Shown: positions 29,614 to 38,275, counted from the first letter of the stretch. The stretch: DNA of 64,000 nt from Bartonella apihabitans (GCF_030758755.1 NZ_CP132387.1:248001-312000), one strand, 5' to 3'. The notes: generated by a model not told the origin, from the sequence alone. Made by a program: numbers and translations.

Positions 29614-30032
29614 GTTGAATATGGAGCCTCGAGAAGCACAAATTATCACAAAAGACGATTATCCAGAGATCGGCGGGTAGGATATTCGAACGTGAGACAT
29701 TCGAAGCAAGGAGCTTTTCGGGAAGATGGCACTGTTTCTCCCGTTTCGTTCTATTCGGGGGTTCCGGTTCTTAATGTAAAATGCACTTGAGGGCGCAATC
29801 CGATATATGAAGAGAGCGATCCGATATATGAAATGTGTTGAATGAAGTTTTTGGGCGAAGATTGACAAAATTCATTGCTTTAGCGCCAACGGATTCTTAA
29901 AAACAGGTTTTGTTTTTCTGATAACTCACTGAAATATTTGACATATTTATATTTTTTAAAAAACATTTCAAACGCAAGTCTCGCGCAAGTTTAAGGTCCT
30001 ATTGTTTATTCTGTTCAATAGAGTATACGACA
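29614..30032. other. Intergenic region before flgB, with a short direct repeat
   Basis: No gene. ATCCGATATATGA occurs at 29798 and again at 29819 (21-base spacing). TTGACA at 29938-29943 could be a promoter -35 element for the flgB operon; no good -10 follows at the right distance. The flgB start has no obvious ribosome binding site. Confidence 0.35.
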
Positions 30033-30419
30033 ATGGGTCCGGTAAATCTTTTCGATATAGCAAATAAACAAGCAGACTGGTTGGCAACGCGCCAAAAGAC
30101 TGTCGCGAGTAACGTTGCTAACGTTAACACTCCCGGATACAAAGCGCGTGACGTAAAAGACTTCGCTGCAATTCTCAACAATGATACCATGGCAATGGCT
30201 GTAACAAACAGCAAACACATGGATGTCACAGATAATGGCATGGAATCCCATGCAATGCGGCCTGAAGATACGATTGAAACCACCCATTCCGGAAATAATG
30301 TCAATCTGGAAGAAGAAATGCGTAAAGGTGGTGAAATCGGCCAGCAAATGTCACTCAATACCGTTATCGTAAAAGCCTTTCATCGAATGATGATGGCTAC
30401 TGTTAAAGGAGGATCGTGA
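30033..30419 (+). CDS. flgB: Flagellar basal-body rod protein FlgB
   Basis: Proximal rod protein, 128 residues. VASNVANVNTPGYKARDV near residue 28 is the flagellar rod signature, and the C-terminus NTVIVKAFHRMMMATVKGGS matches FlgB. It starts the operon flgB-flgC-small ORF-fliE-flgG-flgA-flgI-motE-flgH. ATG 30033 has no clear ribosome binding site (AGTATACGACA). Its stop TGA lies 2 bases before flgC. Confidence 0.95.
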   Translation: MGPVNLFDIANKQADWLATRQKTVASNVANVNTPGYKARDVKDFAAILNNDTMAMAVTNSKHMDVTDNGMESHAMRPEDTIETTHSGNNVNLEEEMRKGGEIGQQMSLNTVIVKAFHRMMMATVKGGS

Positions 30420-30421
30420 TC

Positions 30422-30838
30422 ATGTCTGATCCACTCGTTGCAGCCGGCCGGGTCGCAACAACAGGGCTTGCAGCCCAATCAACCCGCCTTCGTATTATTG
30501 CTGAGAATATGGCCAATGCGAATTCGACAGGAGATACTGCCGCAGCAAATCCCTATCAACGCAAGACAGTCAGTTTCGAGGCCGCTCTTAATCCTTATGC
30601 CGATGCTCAAGGCGTAGAAATTGCCCGTATTTCCACGGATAAATCACCTTACATTGTCAAATATGAACCGGGTCATCCGGCCGCCGATGCCAATGGTTAT
30701 GTGAAATATCCGAATGTGAATGCAATCGTTGAAATGGCAGATATGCGTGAAGCAAACCGGTCTTATGAGGCAAATCTACAAGTTATTCGTCAGGCCCGGG
30801 ATCTCGTATCCCAGACAATTGACCTGCTGAGAGGTTAA
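30422..30838 (+). CDS. flgC: Flagellar basal-body rod protein FlgC
   Basis: Proximal rod protein, 138 residues from ATG 30422, which has AAAGGAGGATCGTGATC before it. The rod signature reads IIAENMANANSTGDTAAANPYQRKTVSF, and the C-terminus is ADMREANRSYEANLQVIRQARDLVSQTIDLLRG. This C-terminal helix is the part that the next small ORF resembles. Frame intact. Confidence 0.95.
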   Translation: MSDPLVAAGRVATTGLAAQSTRLRIIAENMANANSTGDTAAANPYQRKTVSFEAALNPYADAQGVEIARISTDKSPYIVKYEPGHPAADANGYVKYPNVNAIVEMADMREANRSYEANLQVIRQARDLVSQTIDLLRG

Positions 30839-30842
30839 TAAG

Positions 30843-31031
30843 TTGAATACCATATCGATAAATAAAGATGAAAATCTTTCGAAGCTTGAAGAACAATTGA
30901 GTAATAATGAGATCAATATCAAAGGCCAGACTATAAAGATTAGCGATGAAAGTAACTATAAAGCCAATCTCGAAGTTATCTGCCGCTCTGCACATTTGCT
31001 TGCAAGTGCACTGAAAATGACGGGGATTTGA
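30843..31031 (+). CDS. Small FlgC-C-terminus-like protein between flgC and fliE
   Basis: A 62-residue ORF with a TTG start at 30843, AGAGG 8 bases upstream, and a stop that overlaps the fliE start (TGATG). Its end reads NYKANLEVICRSAHLLASALKM, which lines up with the FlgC end RSYEANLQVIRQARDLVSQTI in 8 or more positions with matching hydrophobic spacing. The first 35 residues are polar and charged. It could be a small rod-like subunit, or the remains of a duplicated flgC or flgB. Such a gene is not part of the standard flgB-flgC-fliE order. TTG start and short length keep confidence moderate. Confidence 0.55.
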   Translation: MNTISINKDENLSKLEEQLSNNEINIKGQTIKISDESNYKANLEVICRSAHLLASALKMTGI

Positions 31032-31384
31032 TGATGATACAGTCGTTAACATCAGCAACAACACGTGCCGCTCTTGAAAGGTTGGGGCAATCATACGGCT
31101 CTAATGCCAGCCAGACAACTTCATTAGACACGCAAGCTACAGGTCAGGCTCAGGGTGTAAAAAGTCCTAGTTTCGATCAGGTACTCGCTGAAGTTAGCGG
31201 CGCCGTCGGAAACAATCTTGAAAAGGCCGAAAGCCTTTCAATGCAAAAAATGGAAGGTGGCGACGTGTCGGTTCGTGAAGTTGTCAATTCGGTAATGGAT
31301 GCCGAACGTTCATTGAACACAGCGATTGCCATCAGAGACAAGATCGTTCAGGCCTATCTCGAAGTTAGTCGTATGCAAATTTAA
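31031..31384 (+). CDS. fliE: Flagellar hook-basal body adaptor FliE
   Basis: The rod-MS ring junction protein, 117 residues from ATG 31031 (a second ATG follows at 31034). The family block is present at the end: GGDVSVREVVNSVMDAERSLNTAIAIRDKIVQAYLEVSRMQI. The N-terminal half is low complexity, Ser, Thr and Gln rich. It is coupled to the small ORF by a TGATG overlap. Frame intact. Confidence 0.94.
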   Translation: MMIQSLTSATTRAALERLGQSYGSNASQTTSLDTQATGQAQGVKSPSFDQVLAEVSGAVGNNLEKAESLSMQKMEGGDVSVREVVNSVMDAERSLNTAIAIRDKIVQAYLEVSRMQI

Positions 31385-31438
31385 CCGGTTGGTTCGGGTA
31401 ACACTTGAGCAAATGAAAGAAATAAAGGGAAAAGTCCA

Positions 31439-32242
31439 ATGGTTATGAGATCTTTATCAATTGCGGCCACCGGTATGAACGCCCAGCAGACCAATCTTGA
31501 TGTGATTGCAAACAACATCGCAAACATCAACACCACTGGTTATAAACGCTCCCGCGCCGAATTCAGCGATCTTATGTACACGACAGATCGCGCTGTTGGC
31601 GTCCCGAATATGATGAATGAAGCAACTATTCCGGAAGGTGCCATTGTCGGTCTTGGTGTTCGTACTGCTGCCGTTCGCAAAAACAATATGCAGGGTTCGT
31701 TCGTCCAGACAACCAACTCGCTTGATTTGGCAATCCGTGGACGAGGTTATTTTGAAATTCAGGATCCGAATGGCAACACGTTTTATACCCGTTCGGGTGC
31801 ATTCAATCTGAATGAAAACGGACAGGTTGTTACCCTTGATGGCAATCTTGTCCAGCCGGTCATTACCGTTCCGAACGAACTTGGCAAAAACGGCATTATT
31901 ACAGTAAGTGCAGATGGTCGCGTAACCTATCAGCCTGATGCCGATGCTGCTCCGGTTGAAGCCGGTCGTCTCAACATGATCAATTTTACCAATGAAGCAG
32001 GCCTTGAGCCGGTTGGTGACAATCTTTTTCGTGAGACACAAGCTTCGGGAGCACCGATTGCGGGTAATCCAGGTGAAGAAAACTATGGAACGATCATGCA
32101 GGGCTATCTTGAAGCTTCGAACGTTGATCCGGTTAAAGAAATTACCGAATTGATAGCGGCTCAACGTGCTTATGAAATGAATTCGAAAGTCATTCAGGCC
32201 GCAGATGAAATGTCGGCAGTTGTTTCGAAGAACTTAAGGTAA
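31439..32242 (+). CDS. flgG: Flagellar distal rod protein FlgG
   Basis: Distal rod protein, 267 residues. It begins with [38 protein letters not shown], the FlgG signature, and ends [49 protein letters not shown] 31439 and ATG 31445 are both possible starts; AAAGGGA lies before them. Frame intact, size normal. Confidence 0.97.
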   Translation: MVMRSLSIAATGMNAQQTNLDVIANNIANINTTGYKRSRAEFSDLMYTTDRAVGVPNMMNEATIPEGAIVGLGVRTAAVRKNNMQGSFVQTTNSLDLAIRGRGYFEIQDPNGNTFYTRSGAFNLNENGQVVTLDGNLVQPVITVPNELGKNGIITVSADGRVTYQPDADAAPVEAGRLNMINFTNEAGLEPVGDNLFRETQASGAPIAGNPGEENYGTIMQGYLEASNVDPVKEITELIAAQRAYEMNSKVIQAADEMSAVVSKNLR

Positions 32243-32248
32243 TTTAAA

Positions 32249-32710
32249 ATGAAAAAGCTTTCTCTCCTTATTGCTGGTTTATTGTTGTCGACAGCGTCGA
32301 TAACGCAAGCCTATGCGGATAGGATAGGCTTTCTCGTTCCGACCACGACAGTCTATGCCGGACAGCCTGTAAGCAATGTCGGTCTTAGCGAAAGGATGTT
32401 TTACATCAAGGTTGATGCAGCTCCTTTATATGTAACCGATGTCAAGCAAGCTTTGAACAAGGTTGCTAAACGTACATTGCCCGCCGGCCGGCCGATCTCG
32501 TTATCTTCATTGGGAGATCCGGTTCTGATTGAACGTGGTCAATCTACAAAACTGGTTTTCAATGCCGGTGATTTGGTAATAACCGCTTCGGGCGTTTCGA
32601 TGGAACCCGGCAGTGCAGGTGATTTTATCAAGGTTCGCAATGTCGATTCCGGTCGTGTTGTAAGCGGTACGGTCTTGTCTGACGGTAGCGTCAGGGTAGG
32701 TGGGCAATGA
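32249..32710 (+). CDS. flgA: P-ring assembly chaperone FlgA
   Basis: A periplasmic protein of 153 residues with a signal peptide (KKLSLLIAGLLLSTASITQAYAD). The SAF-like part (IGFLVPTTTVYAGQPVSNVGLSERMFY and AGDLVITASGVSMEPGSAGDFIKVRNVDSGRVVSGTVLSDGSVRV) is typical of FlgA, which helps FlgI form the P-ring. Six bases after flgG; its stop overlaps the flgI start (ATGA). Frame intact. Confidence 0.93.
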   Translation: MKKLSLLIAGLLLSTASITQAYADRIGFLVPTTTVYAGQPVSNVGLSERMFYIKVDAAPLYVTDVKQALNKVAKRTLPAGRPISLSSLGDPVLIERGQSTKLVFNAGDLVITASGVSMEPGSAGDFIKVRNVDSGRVVSGTVLSDGSVRVGGQ

Positions 32711-33951
32711 TTGGTCGTTCTTTAAGGATTGGTCGTTCGTTAGGAATTGTTGCGGCTTTATTGATGGGTGTTATGCCCGCATTTGCCGATGAAGGTGGCC
32801 GCAATGTACGCCATTTCAATTCCGAAGCGGCATCCGATGCTTCATGGCTCGGTTCGGGCGGTGATCCGGCAAAGATGCGCTATTCCGACCTTTCACGCCC
32901 CGGTGTTGTTGCAAGATTGAAAGACATTGCTGAAATTCAGGGCGTCCGTGAAAACCAGCTTGTCGGCTACGGTTTGGTTATCGGCCTTAACGGCACAGGC
33001 GACTCGTTACGTAATTCACCTTTTACAGAACAATCTTTGCGCGCCATGCTGGATAATCTCGGAATTAGCCCGCCGGCTGGTGCGTCGCGTGCCAATAATA
33101 TCGCAGCGGTTATTGTAACCGCTGATATTCCACCTTTTGCGACTCCGGGTTCAAGAATTGATGTCAGTGTTTCATCACTGGGTGACGCAAAGTCCTTACA
33201 GGGTGGTACGCTGGTTATGACACCGCTTCTTGGTGCAGATGGCGAAACCTATGCTGTCGCACAAGGTAATATGATCATTTCCGGTTTTGCTGCACAAGGT
33301 GCTGCAGAATCTGTAACGCAAGGGGTTCCGACCTCCGGTCGTATTCCGAATGGCGCTCTGGTCGAGCGTAAAGTCGAAGGCAATTTCAACCGCGATGCCG
33401 AGATTGTTCTGGAATTGCATAATCCGGATTTTTCGACGGCTATCCGTGTTGCCGATCTTGTCAACGTCTTTGCCAATAAACGCTATCATCAAAGTGTTGC
33501 CAAAGAACGTGATGCCAAAACGGTTGTTTTGAAAAAACCGGCAAGTATTTCGGCAGCCCGTTTCATTGCCGAAATCGAGGGGCTTCCCATTCCGACAGAC
33601 GAAGTTGCCCGTGTTGTTGTTGACGAACGGACAGGCACGGTTGTCATTGGTGAAAAGGTCCGTGTCTCGCGTGTTGCAATTTCGCATGGCAGTTTGACTG
33701 TTCGCGTTACTGAAACGCCTTATGCGTCACAACCCGAGCCGTTCAGTGAAACGGGAGACACTGTAGTCCTTCCACAAACAGCCGTCGATGCTAATGAACA
33801 AACGTCCAATATAGGTATTCTAGGCGGTACCGATCTGGATAATTTGGTAAAAGGGTTGAACCAGATCGGTGTCAAGCCCACCGGCATCATCGCCATCCTT
33901 CAGGCGATTAAAACGTCCGGTGCACTTCATGCGGAGCTTGTGGTTCAATGA
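32707..33951 (+). CDS. flgI: Flagellar P-ring protein FlgI
   Basis: A secreted protein of 414 residues with a signal peptide (LGIVAALLMGVMPAFADE). The mature protein carries RLKDIAEIQGVRENQLVGYGLVIGLNGTGDSLRNSPFTEQSL, DIPPFATPGSRIDVSVSSLGDAKSLQGGTLVMTPL and GGTDLDNLVKGLNQIGVKPTGIIAILQAIKTSGALHAELV, all FlgI blocks. About 40 extra residues lie between the signal and the first block, which makes it longer than the usual 370. Part of the flgB-flgH operon; frame intact. Confidence 0.97.
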   Translation: MIGRSLRIGRSLGIVAALLMGVMPAFADEGGRNVRHFNSEAASDASWLGSGGDPAKMRYSDLSRPGVVARLKDIAEIQGVRENQLVGYGLVIGLNGTGDSLRNSPFTEQSLRAMLDNLGISPPAGASRANNIAAVIVTADIPPFATPGSRIDVSVSSLGDAKSLQGGTLVMTPLLGADGETYAVAQGNMIISGFAAQGAAESVTQGVPTSGRIPNGALVERKVEGNFNRDAEIVLELHNPDFSTAIRVADLVNVFANKRYHQSVAKERDAKTVVLKKPASISAARFIAEIEGLPIPTDEVARVVVDERTGTVVIGEKVRVSRVAISHGSLTVRVTETPYASQPEPFSETGDTVVLPQTAVDANEQTSNIGILGGTDLDNLVKGLNQIGVKPTGIIAILQAIKTSGALHAELVVQ

Positions 33952-34547
33952 TCGGATCTCGGCGTAAAGTTCTGGCAATTCTGGGATTGGTTCCACTGTG
34001 CGGGCTCATGAATAACGCTTTGGCACAAAAAGGTGCTGCGACTTCAAGCCCGAACAAATCATCCACCATTCCTTCAGCTCCGTCGCCGCAGCGTACACTT
34101 CCCTCTGCCAATGCCTCGCAGGATGAAATTGAAAAATTCTGCGGCAATATTGACAGTCAGGCGGCAGATGCCCGCTTCGAACTACAGAGTCAGCAATTGC
34201 AGCAATTACGCATGCAGATCGATGATCGCATCAAGGTTCTGGAAGAAAAACGTCAGGAATACGAAAACTGGCTGAACAAACGTAACGAATTTTTGGCAAA
34301 AGCTCAGGATTCACTTGTCAACATCATTTCCAAAATGCGCCCTGATGCTGCTGCTGCCCAATTGGCGCTGGTTGATGATTTTGCCGCAGCCGCCATTATG
34401 TTGAAACTGACGCCGCGTGTTTCGAGTGCCATTATGAATGAATTGCCACCGGAAAAATCGGCCAACCTCACCAAAGTTCTGGTGAGTGCACAAAAACTTC
34501 CGCCGGAAAACAAGCCGGCACCCAAGTCTGTAAAAGCAGGCCAATGA
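33948..34547 (+). CDS. motE: MotE-family periplasmic motor protein
   Basis: A 199-residue protein with a signal peptide (VLAILGLVPLCGLMNNALAQ). A helical stretch (LQQLRMQIDDRIKVLEEKRQEYENWLNKRNEFL) leads into an MgtE-N-like fold (IISKMRPDAAAAQLALVDDFAAAAIMLKLTPRVSSAIMNELPPEKSANL). This pairing and the place between flgI and flgH identify MotE, a Rhizobiales protein that in Sinorhizobium acts as chaperone of MotC in the periplasm. Overlaps both neighbours by four bases. Frame intact. Confidence 0.88.
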   Translation: MIGSRRKVLAILGLVPLCGLMNNALAQKGAATSSPNKSSTIPSAPSPQRTLPSANASQDEIEKFCGNIDSQAADARFELQSQQLQQLRMQIDDRIKVLEEKRQEYENWLNKRNEFLAKAQDSLVNIISKMRPDAAAAQLALVDDFAAAAIMLKLTPRVSSAIMNELPPEKSANLTKVLVSAQKLPPENKPAPKSVKAGQ

Positions 34548-35284
34548 TGAAAGTTAAACAAATGAAAAACGTTTTAGACACCCGTAAATCAAGAGTCGCG
34601 CTTATCAGTGTCGTTCTGGCAACGGTTGCGCTTTCTGGCTGTTCTTACAATACAAAAGATTTCAACTCGGTGCCGGATTTTTCACCGGTTCGGGCAGATC
34701 TCGGCTATGCTCCCTCGATGAACCCCGATATTTATCCGACAAAACCGAAAGAAAGCAAATATTCGCTTTACCGTTCATCGTCAAACAGCTTTTACCGCGA
34801 CCCGCGTGCGATGAAACCGGGGGACGTATTGACTGTCCAGATTTCGATCAATGACCGCGCCAATTTGAATAACAAGAGTGATCTGAAACGTGATGCCAAT
34901 GGCAAATATACGTTAGGCGCAACTTACCCGCTGATAGGTAAAAACAGTGGTAGCGTGAATGGTGATTCAACTGCCCACTCGAAGGGTGATGCGAAGGTTG
35001 AACGTAAAGAAGATATCAAACTTTCGGTTGCGGCAGTTGTTACAGATGTATTGCCGAATGGCAATCTGGTTATTAACGGTTCGCAGGAAGTTCGCGTCAA
35101 CTACGAATTGCGTGTTCTGAATGTTGCAGGCGTTGTTCGCCCGCGTGATATTACCGGTAACAACACGATCGAATACAATAAAATCGCTGAAGCCCGTATT
35201 TCCTATGGTGGGCGTGGTCGCATGAGCGAGATCCAGCAGCCGCCTTATGGCCAGCAGATTATGAACCAGATATCGCCATTCTGA
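34544..35284 (+). CDS. flgH: Flagellar L-ring lipoprotein FlgH
   Basis: Outer-membrane lipoprotein ring subunit of about 246 residues (ATG 34544; ATG 34562 would give 240). The lipobox is ALSGC after a hydrophobic stretch. The mature block DPRAMKPGDVLTVQISINDRANLNNKS, with LSVAAVVTDVLPNGNLVINGSQEVRVNYELRVLNVAGVVRPRDI and EARISYGGRGRMSEIQQPPYGQQIMNQISPF, is FlgH. Last gene of its operon, followed by a terminator at 35307. Confidence 0.96.
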   Translation: MMKVKQMKNVLDTRKSRVALISVVLATVALSGCSYNTKDFNSVPDFSPVRADLGYAPSMNPDIYPTKPKESKYSLYRSSSNSFYRDPRAMKPGDVLTVQISINDRANLNNKSDLKRDANGKYTLGATYPLIGKNSGSVNGDSTAHSKGDAKVERKEDIKLSVAAVVTDVLPNGNLVINGSQEVRVNYELRVLNVAGVVRPRDITGNNTIEYNKIAEARISYGGRGRMSEIQQPPYGQQIMNQISPF

Positions 35285-35306
35285 TAGAATTGGTAGATAT
35301 GATAAT

Positions 35307-35338
35307 AAAGGGAGCTTCATCTTCAACAGGCTCCCTTT
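35307..35338 (+). terminator. Terminator after flgH
   Basis: AAAGGGAGC (35307-35315) pairs perfectly over 9 bases with GCTCCCTTT (35330-35338), then ATTC. The T run is short. It separates the flgB-flgH operon from fliL-fliP. Confidence 0.7.
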
Positions 35339-35464
35339 ATTCAAGTTCTGTATAAGGACTTGAAAGCTTGCCACTTTAAGGTTTATTCATCTATTCTCTG
35401 ATAGAATACTGATAAAACGGAAAAAAGGGCATAAATGCCTTGAACTTTAACTTAAGAGGTTTTT

Positions 35465-35959
35465 ATGGCAGGAGAGCCTGAAAAAGGTGACGGAAAAGGA
35501 AAAAAGGCTGGCGGTTTCAAAGCACTGCTTCTTGCCGGTGTTATTTTAACTTTGGTTGCTGCTGGCGGCGGCTGGTTTTTGGGAACACAAATCGGTAAGG
35601 AAATTGCTCCTCCGCCGGAGCCGGTAAAAACCGAGGCTCAGAAAAATGCCGACACGATCGCGTCAAATAGCAGTGTTACCGTTTTAAATCCTATTCTTAC
35701 CAATATGGCTGCTCCCAATAACGCCTGGATCCGTATTGAATGTTCTCTCGTATCACAACCGGGTGAAGTGCTTTCTCCTTCTGTTGCTGCTGAAATTTCA
35801 AATGATTTTTTGGCTTATTTGCGAAATAGCACGATTGCGCAAATCAAAGGAGCTTCCGGACTTATGAATCTGCGGGAAGATCTTGTTGATCGGGCGCGTA
35901 CCCGTTCACAGGGCAAAGTAACCAATGTTCTGATTTCTAGTCTGGTGGTCGAGCAATGA
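35465..35959 (+). CDS. fliL: Flagellar stator-associated protein FliL
   Basis: A 164-residue inner membrane protein, start ATG 35465. One helix (ALLLAGVILTLVAAGGGWFLG) after a charged N-terminus, then a periplasmic domain ending MNLREDLVDRARTRSQGKVTNVLISSLVVEQ, typical for FliL. FliL forms a ring around the stator units. Its stop overlaps the start of fliP (ATGA), so the two are coupled. Frame intact. Confidence 0.93.
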   Translation: MAGEPEKGDGKGKKAGGFKALLLAGVILTLVAAGGGWFLGTQIGKEIAPPPEPVKTEAQKNADTIASNSSVTVLNPILTNMAAPNNAWIRIECSLVSQPGEVLSPSVAAEISNDFLAYLRNSTIAQIKGASGLMNLREDLVDRARTRSQGKVTNVLISSLVVEQ

Positions 35960-36723
35960 AACGCCTTTTCCTGCTGGCATTTTTTATATTGCTTTTAGGC
36001 GTTGACAGTGCCTTTGCGCAGGAAACCAATGCCGCAGCACAAGCATCAGGCGGCGGGGCGCTGTCAAATCTGCTGCCGCAGGCGGGTGGTTCGATAAGCG
36101 GGCGGATTGTCCAACTTTTCGGTTTGTTAACGGTACTTTCCGTGGCTCCGGGGTTGCTCATAATGGTAACAAGCTTCACCCGCTTTGCCATTGCGTTTTC
36201 CCTCTTGCGTTCCGGCCTCGGTTTGCAAACAGCTCCCTCCAATCTGGTCATGATATCGCTCGCATTGTTCATGACATTCTATGTTATGGCTCCAACCTTC
36301 AATCAGGCGTGAACCGGCGGCGTTCAACCGCTTATGAATAACGAGATTAGTGAACAACAAGCGGCAGAACGCATTGGCCAGCCATTTCGTGAATTTATGC
36401 TCAGTCAGGTGCGGGAAAAGGATCTTGATCTTTTTGTCGATCTGGCAGACCCCTCGTTTCAGGTTGGCTCCGGTGAACAGGTGGATTACCGTGTTCTTGT
36501 GCCTGCCTTTATGATTTCCGAATTGCGGCGCGGTTTCGAAATCGGTTTTCTCATTGTCTTGCCCTTTCTGGTGATCGACCTTGTCGTTGCAACTTTGACA
36601 ATGTCTATGGGCATGATGATGCTGCCGCCGACCGTTATATCCCTGCCTTTCAAAATTCTGTTCTTTGTTTTGATCGACGGGTGGAATTTGCTGGTAGGAA
36701 GTTTGATACGCTCATTTAATTAG
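35956..36723 (+). pseudogene. fliP: Flagellar export gate protein FliP, broken by an in-frame TGA
   Basis: FliP is an essential export gate subunit. The first 118 codons give a signal peptide (KRLFLLAFFILLLGVDSAFAQ) and FliP text (TSFTRFAIAFSLLRSGLGLQTAPSNLVMISLALFMTFYVMAPTFNQA). TGA at 36310-36312 then interrupts the frame; after it the same frame continues TGGVQPLMNNEISEQQAAERIGQPFREFMLSQVREKDLDLF and two more membrane helices to 36723. FliP proteins usually have Trp at this place, so TGG has become TGA by one G-to-A change. TGA acts as a normal stop in neighbouring genes (flgB, motE), so readthrough by code change is unlikely. Confidence 0.93.
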
Positions 36724-36773
36724 ACGAAAAAACTACTTAACATATTATTGAAAAAATTTTTTTCTAAAAAACC

Positions 36774-36802
36774 TTTACAAAAATTAGTAAGCCGACTAAA
36801 TA
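36774..36802 (+). promoter_or_regulatory. Promoter of flagellin gene 1
   Basis: TTTACA (36774-36779), 17-base spacer, TAAATA (36797-36802). The same -35 and spacing are found before the other three flagellin genes. Start of transcription would be near 36809. Confidence 0.6.
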
Positions 36803-36852
36803 AGAGTCGTGAAAGGTTAGCGAGGTCTTCACAAAGAAAACCGGTTGTAGCT

Positions 36853-36937
36853 AATAGGCATGATGCCGTTCTTTCACCCGCTGGTTGGCCAGCATGTCCC
36901 TGTTAAACTTATATGATCCGAAGGGACAATTATTATT
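36853..36937 (+). promoter_or_regulatory. Structured 5' leader of flagellin gene 1
   Basis: Contains GGCATGATGCC, then GCTGG(TTGG)CCAGC, then TGTCCCT (36895-36901) pairing with AGGGACA (36922-36928). The last arm covers the ribosome binding site AAGGGA (36921-36926), 11 bases before the ATG. Very similar to the other three leaders. Candidate target of FlbT, which binds the flagellin leader in Caulobacter. Confidence 0.65.
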
Positions 36938-38005
36938 ATGGGTACAAGTCTACTTACTAACCAATCCGCTATGAATGCTTTGCAAACTCTGCGTTCCATT
37001 GGTGATAGTATGGACATAACGCAGCGCCGTGTTTCAACGGGCTTGCGCATTAACGAAGCATCCGACAACACCGCTTATTGGTCAATTTCATCCATGATGA
37101 AGTCCGACCGTAACGCATTAAGTTCTGTTTCCGATGCGATGGCTTTGGGTAAAAGCCAGATTGATGTTGCTAACGCAACCATTGATAAATCGAAAGATTA
37201 TCTTGATAACATCCAGAAATCCTTGACCACCGCCTATGAAAAAGGTTCAGGCGATGTTGCAAAGATTCAGGCTGATATCAAAGCCAATATGAATGATATT
37301 CAGTCCGCTGTTTATTCGGCCTCTTTGGCTGAAAAGAACATTCTTGGTAATGGTGGCGAGTCAGTCCGTATTGCCGGTTCTTATCGTCGTGAAGGATCGA
37401 ATGTCTATGTCGATATGATCGACGTTGGTGGTGCTGACCTTAACTTTGCAACTAAAAACGCCGATGGCACATTCGATTTGACCAAAGGCGTCTTGAAAGA
37501 CGTTTTTGGTAAAGCAGAAACTGCACCGGATTTTGCGCAATTGGACAGTGCACTTCAACAAGCTCAGGCTGATCTTGCAGCAAAAGGTGATACTGCCACT
37601 GACGATGATAGGAAAAGTGTAACACAGGCTCAAGAAGCCATTACCAATGCTGCCAAGGATATGACCGTTCAGGATTTTGTTGATGCCGATTTCAGTAAAG
37701 TTTCCTCGGCAACGATGGAACAGGTTCTGAAAACTGTTCAGAGCAAAGTCACGAATGCAACGTCTAATGTTGTTACTGCCGGTGCAGCTCTTGGTGCTGC
37801 GAAAGCTCAGGTTACAGGCCAGATCGACTATGTCAGCAAGTTGATGGATGCCGTTGATAAAGGTGTCGGTTCACTGGTTGATGCCGATATGAATGCAGAA
37901 TCTGCCCGCCTTGCTTCTTTGCAGGTTCAACAGCAATTGGGCATTCAGGCTTTGTCGATTGCAAACCAGAACAGCCAGAACATCTTGTCGCTGTTCCGTC
38001 AATAA
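36938..38005 (+). CDS. Flagellin 1
   Basis: Filament subunit of 355 residues, first of four tandem copies. The N-terminal D0/D1 part (MGTSLLTNQSAMNALQTLRS, then VSTGLRINEASDNTAYWSISSMMKSDRNALSS) and the C-terminal part (LMDAVDKGVGSLVDADMNAESARLASLQVQQQLGIQALSIANQNSQNILSLFRQ) are nearly the same in all copies; the central part, about residues 170-265, is variable and here is rich in Gln, Asp and Lys. Its middle is most like that of flagellin 3 (LKDVFG/LKDIFG). Leader and promoter are slightly more divergent than those of copies 2 and 3. Frame intact. Confidence 0.97.
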   Translation: MGTSLLTNQSAMNALQTLRSIGDSMDITQRRVSTGLRINEASDNTAYWSISSMMKSDRNALSSVSDAMALGKSQIDVANATIDKSKDYLDNIQKSLTTAYEKGSGDVAKIQADIKANMNDIQSAVYSASLAEKNILGNGGESVRIAGSYRREGSNVYVDMIDVGGADLNFATKNADGTFDLTKGVLKDVFGKAETAPDFAQLDSALQQAQADLAAKGDTATDDDRKSVTQAQEAITNAAKDMTVQDFVDADFSKVSSATMEQVLKTVQSKVTNATSNVVTAGAALGAAKAQVTGQIDYVSKLMDAVDKGVGSLVDADMNAESARLASLQVQQQLGIQALSIANQNSQNILSLFRQ

Positions 38006-38021
38006 TGGCAATCATGCTTTT

Positions 38022-38090
38022 CCGGTTGCAAATGCAACCGGAGTTGCTCTATCAATTTAAAAAGGCCGCGTTTCCGACGCGGCCTTTTTT
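38022..38090 (+). terminator. Double-hairpin 3' end of flagellin 1
   Basis: CCGGTTGC (38022-38029), loop AAAT, GCAACCGG; then AAAAAGGCCGCG, loop, CGCGGCCTTTTTT. The second is a strong intrinsic terminator; the first hairpin is unusual and is repeated after every flagellin gene. Confidence 0.9.
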
Positions 38091-38246
38091 ATTTTTGCCT
38101 TATAGTTTTTATGTTTATTGTCGGATAATCGGATATTCTTGAAAAGAATATAACAAGATTTATTGTAAAAACATGAATAAAAACAATAACGTAAAGGTTC
38201 AGTAGTTGATCGTAAGAACGGTATTGTTTTTACTTAAAAAATATTA

Positions 38247-38275
38247 TTTACAAACAAGCATAAATATAGTATATA
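38247..38275 (+). promoter_or_regulatory. Promoter of flagellin gene 2
   Basis: TTTACA (38247-38252), 17 bases, TATATA (38270-38275). The 80 bases upstream (AATAAAAACAATAACGTAA region) are almost the same before copies 2, 3 and 4, and may bind an activator. Confidence 0.65.

Noticed and set aside
31457..32164. Long minus-strand frame of 235 codons opposite flgG
   Set aside because: It is the mirror of a well-supported gene; the protein is Ile, Arg and Asn rich without a family pattern.
36310..36312. TGA in fliP and in the transglycosylase as a reassigned Trp codon
   Set aside because: Neighbouring genes such as flgB and motE end in TGA and use TGG for Trp, so a changed code is not supported.
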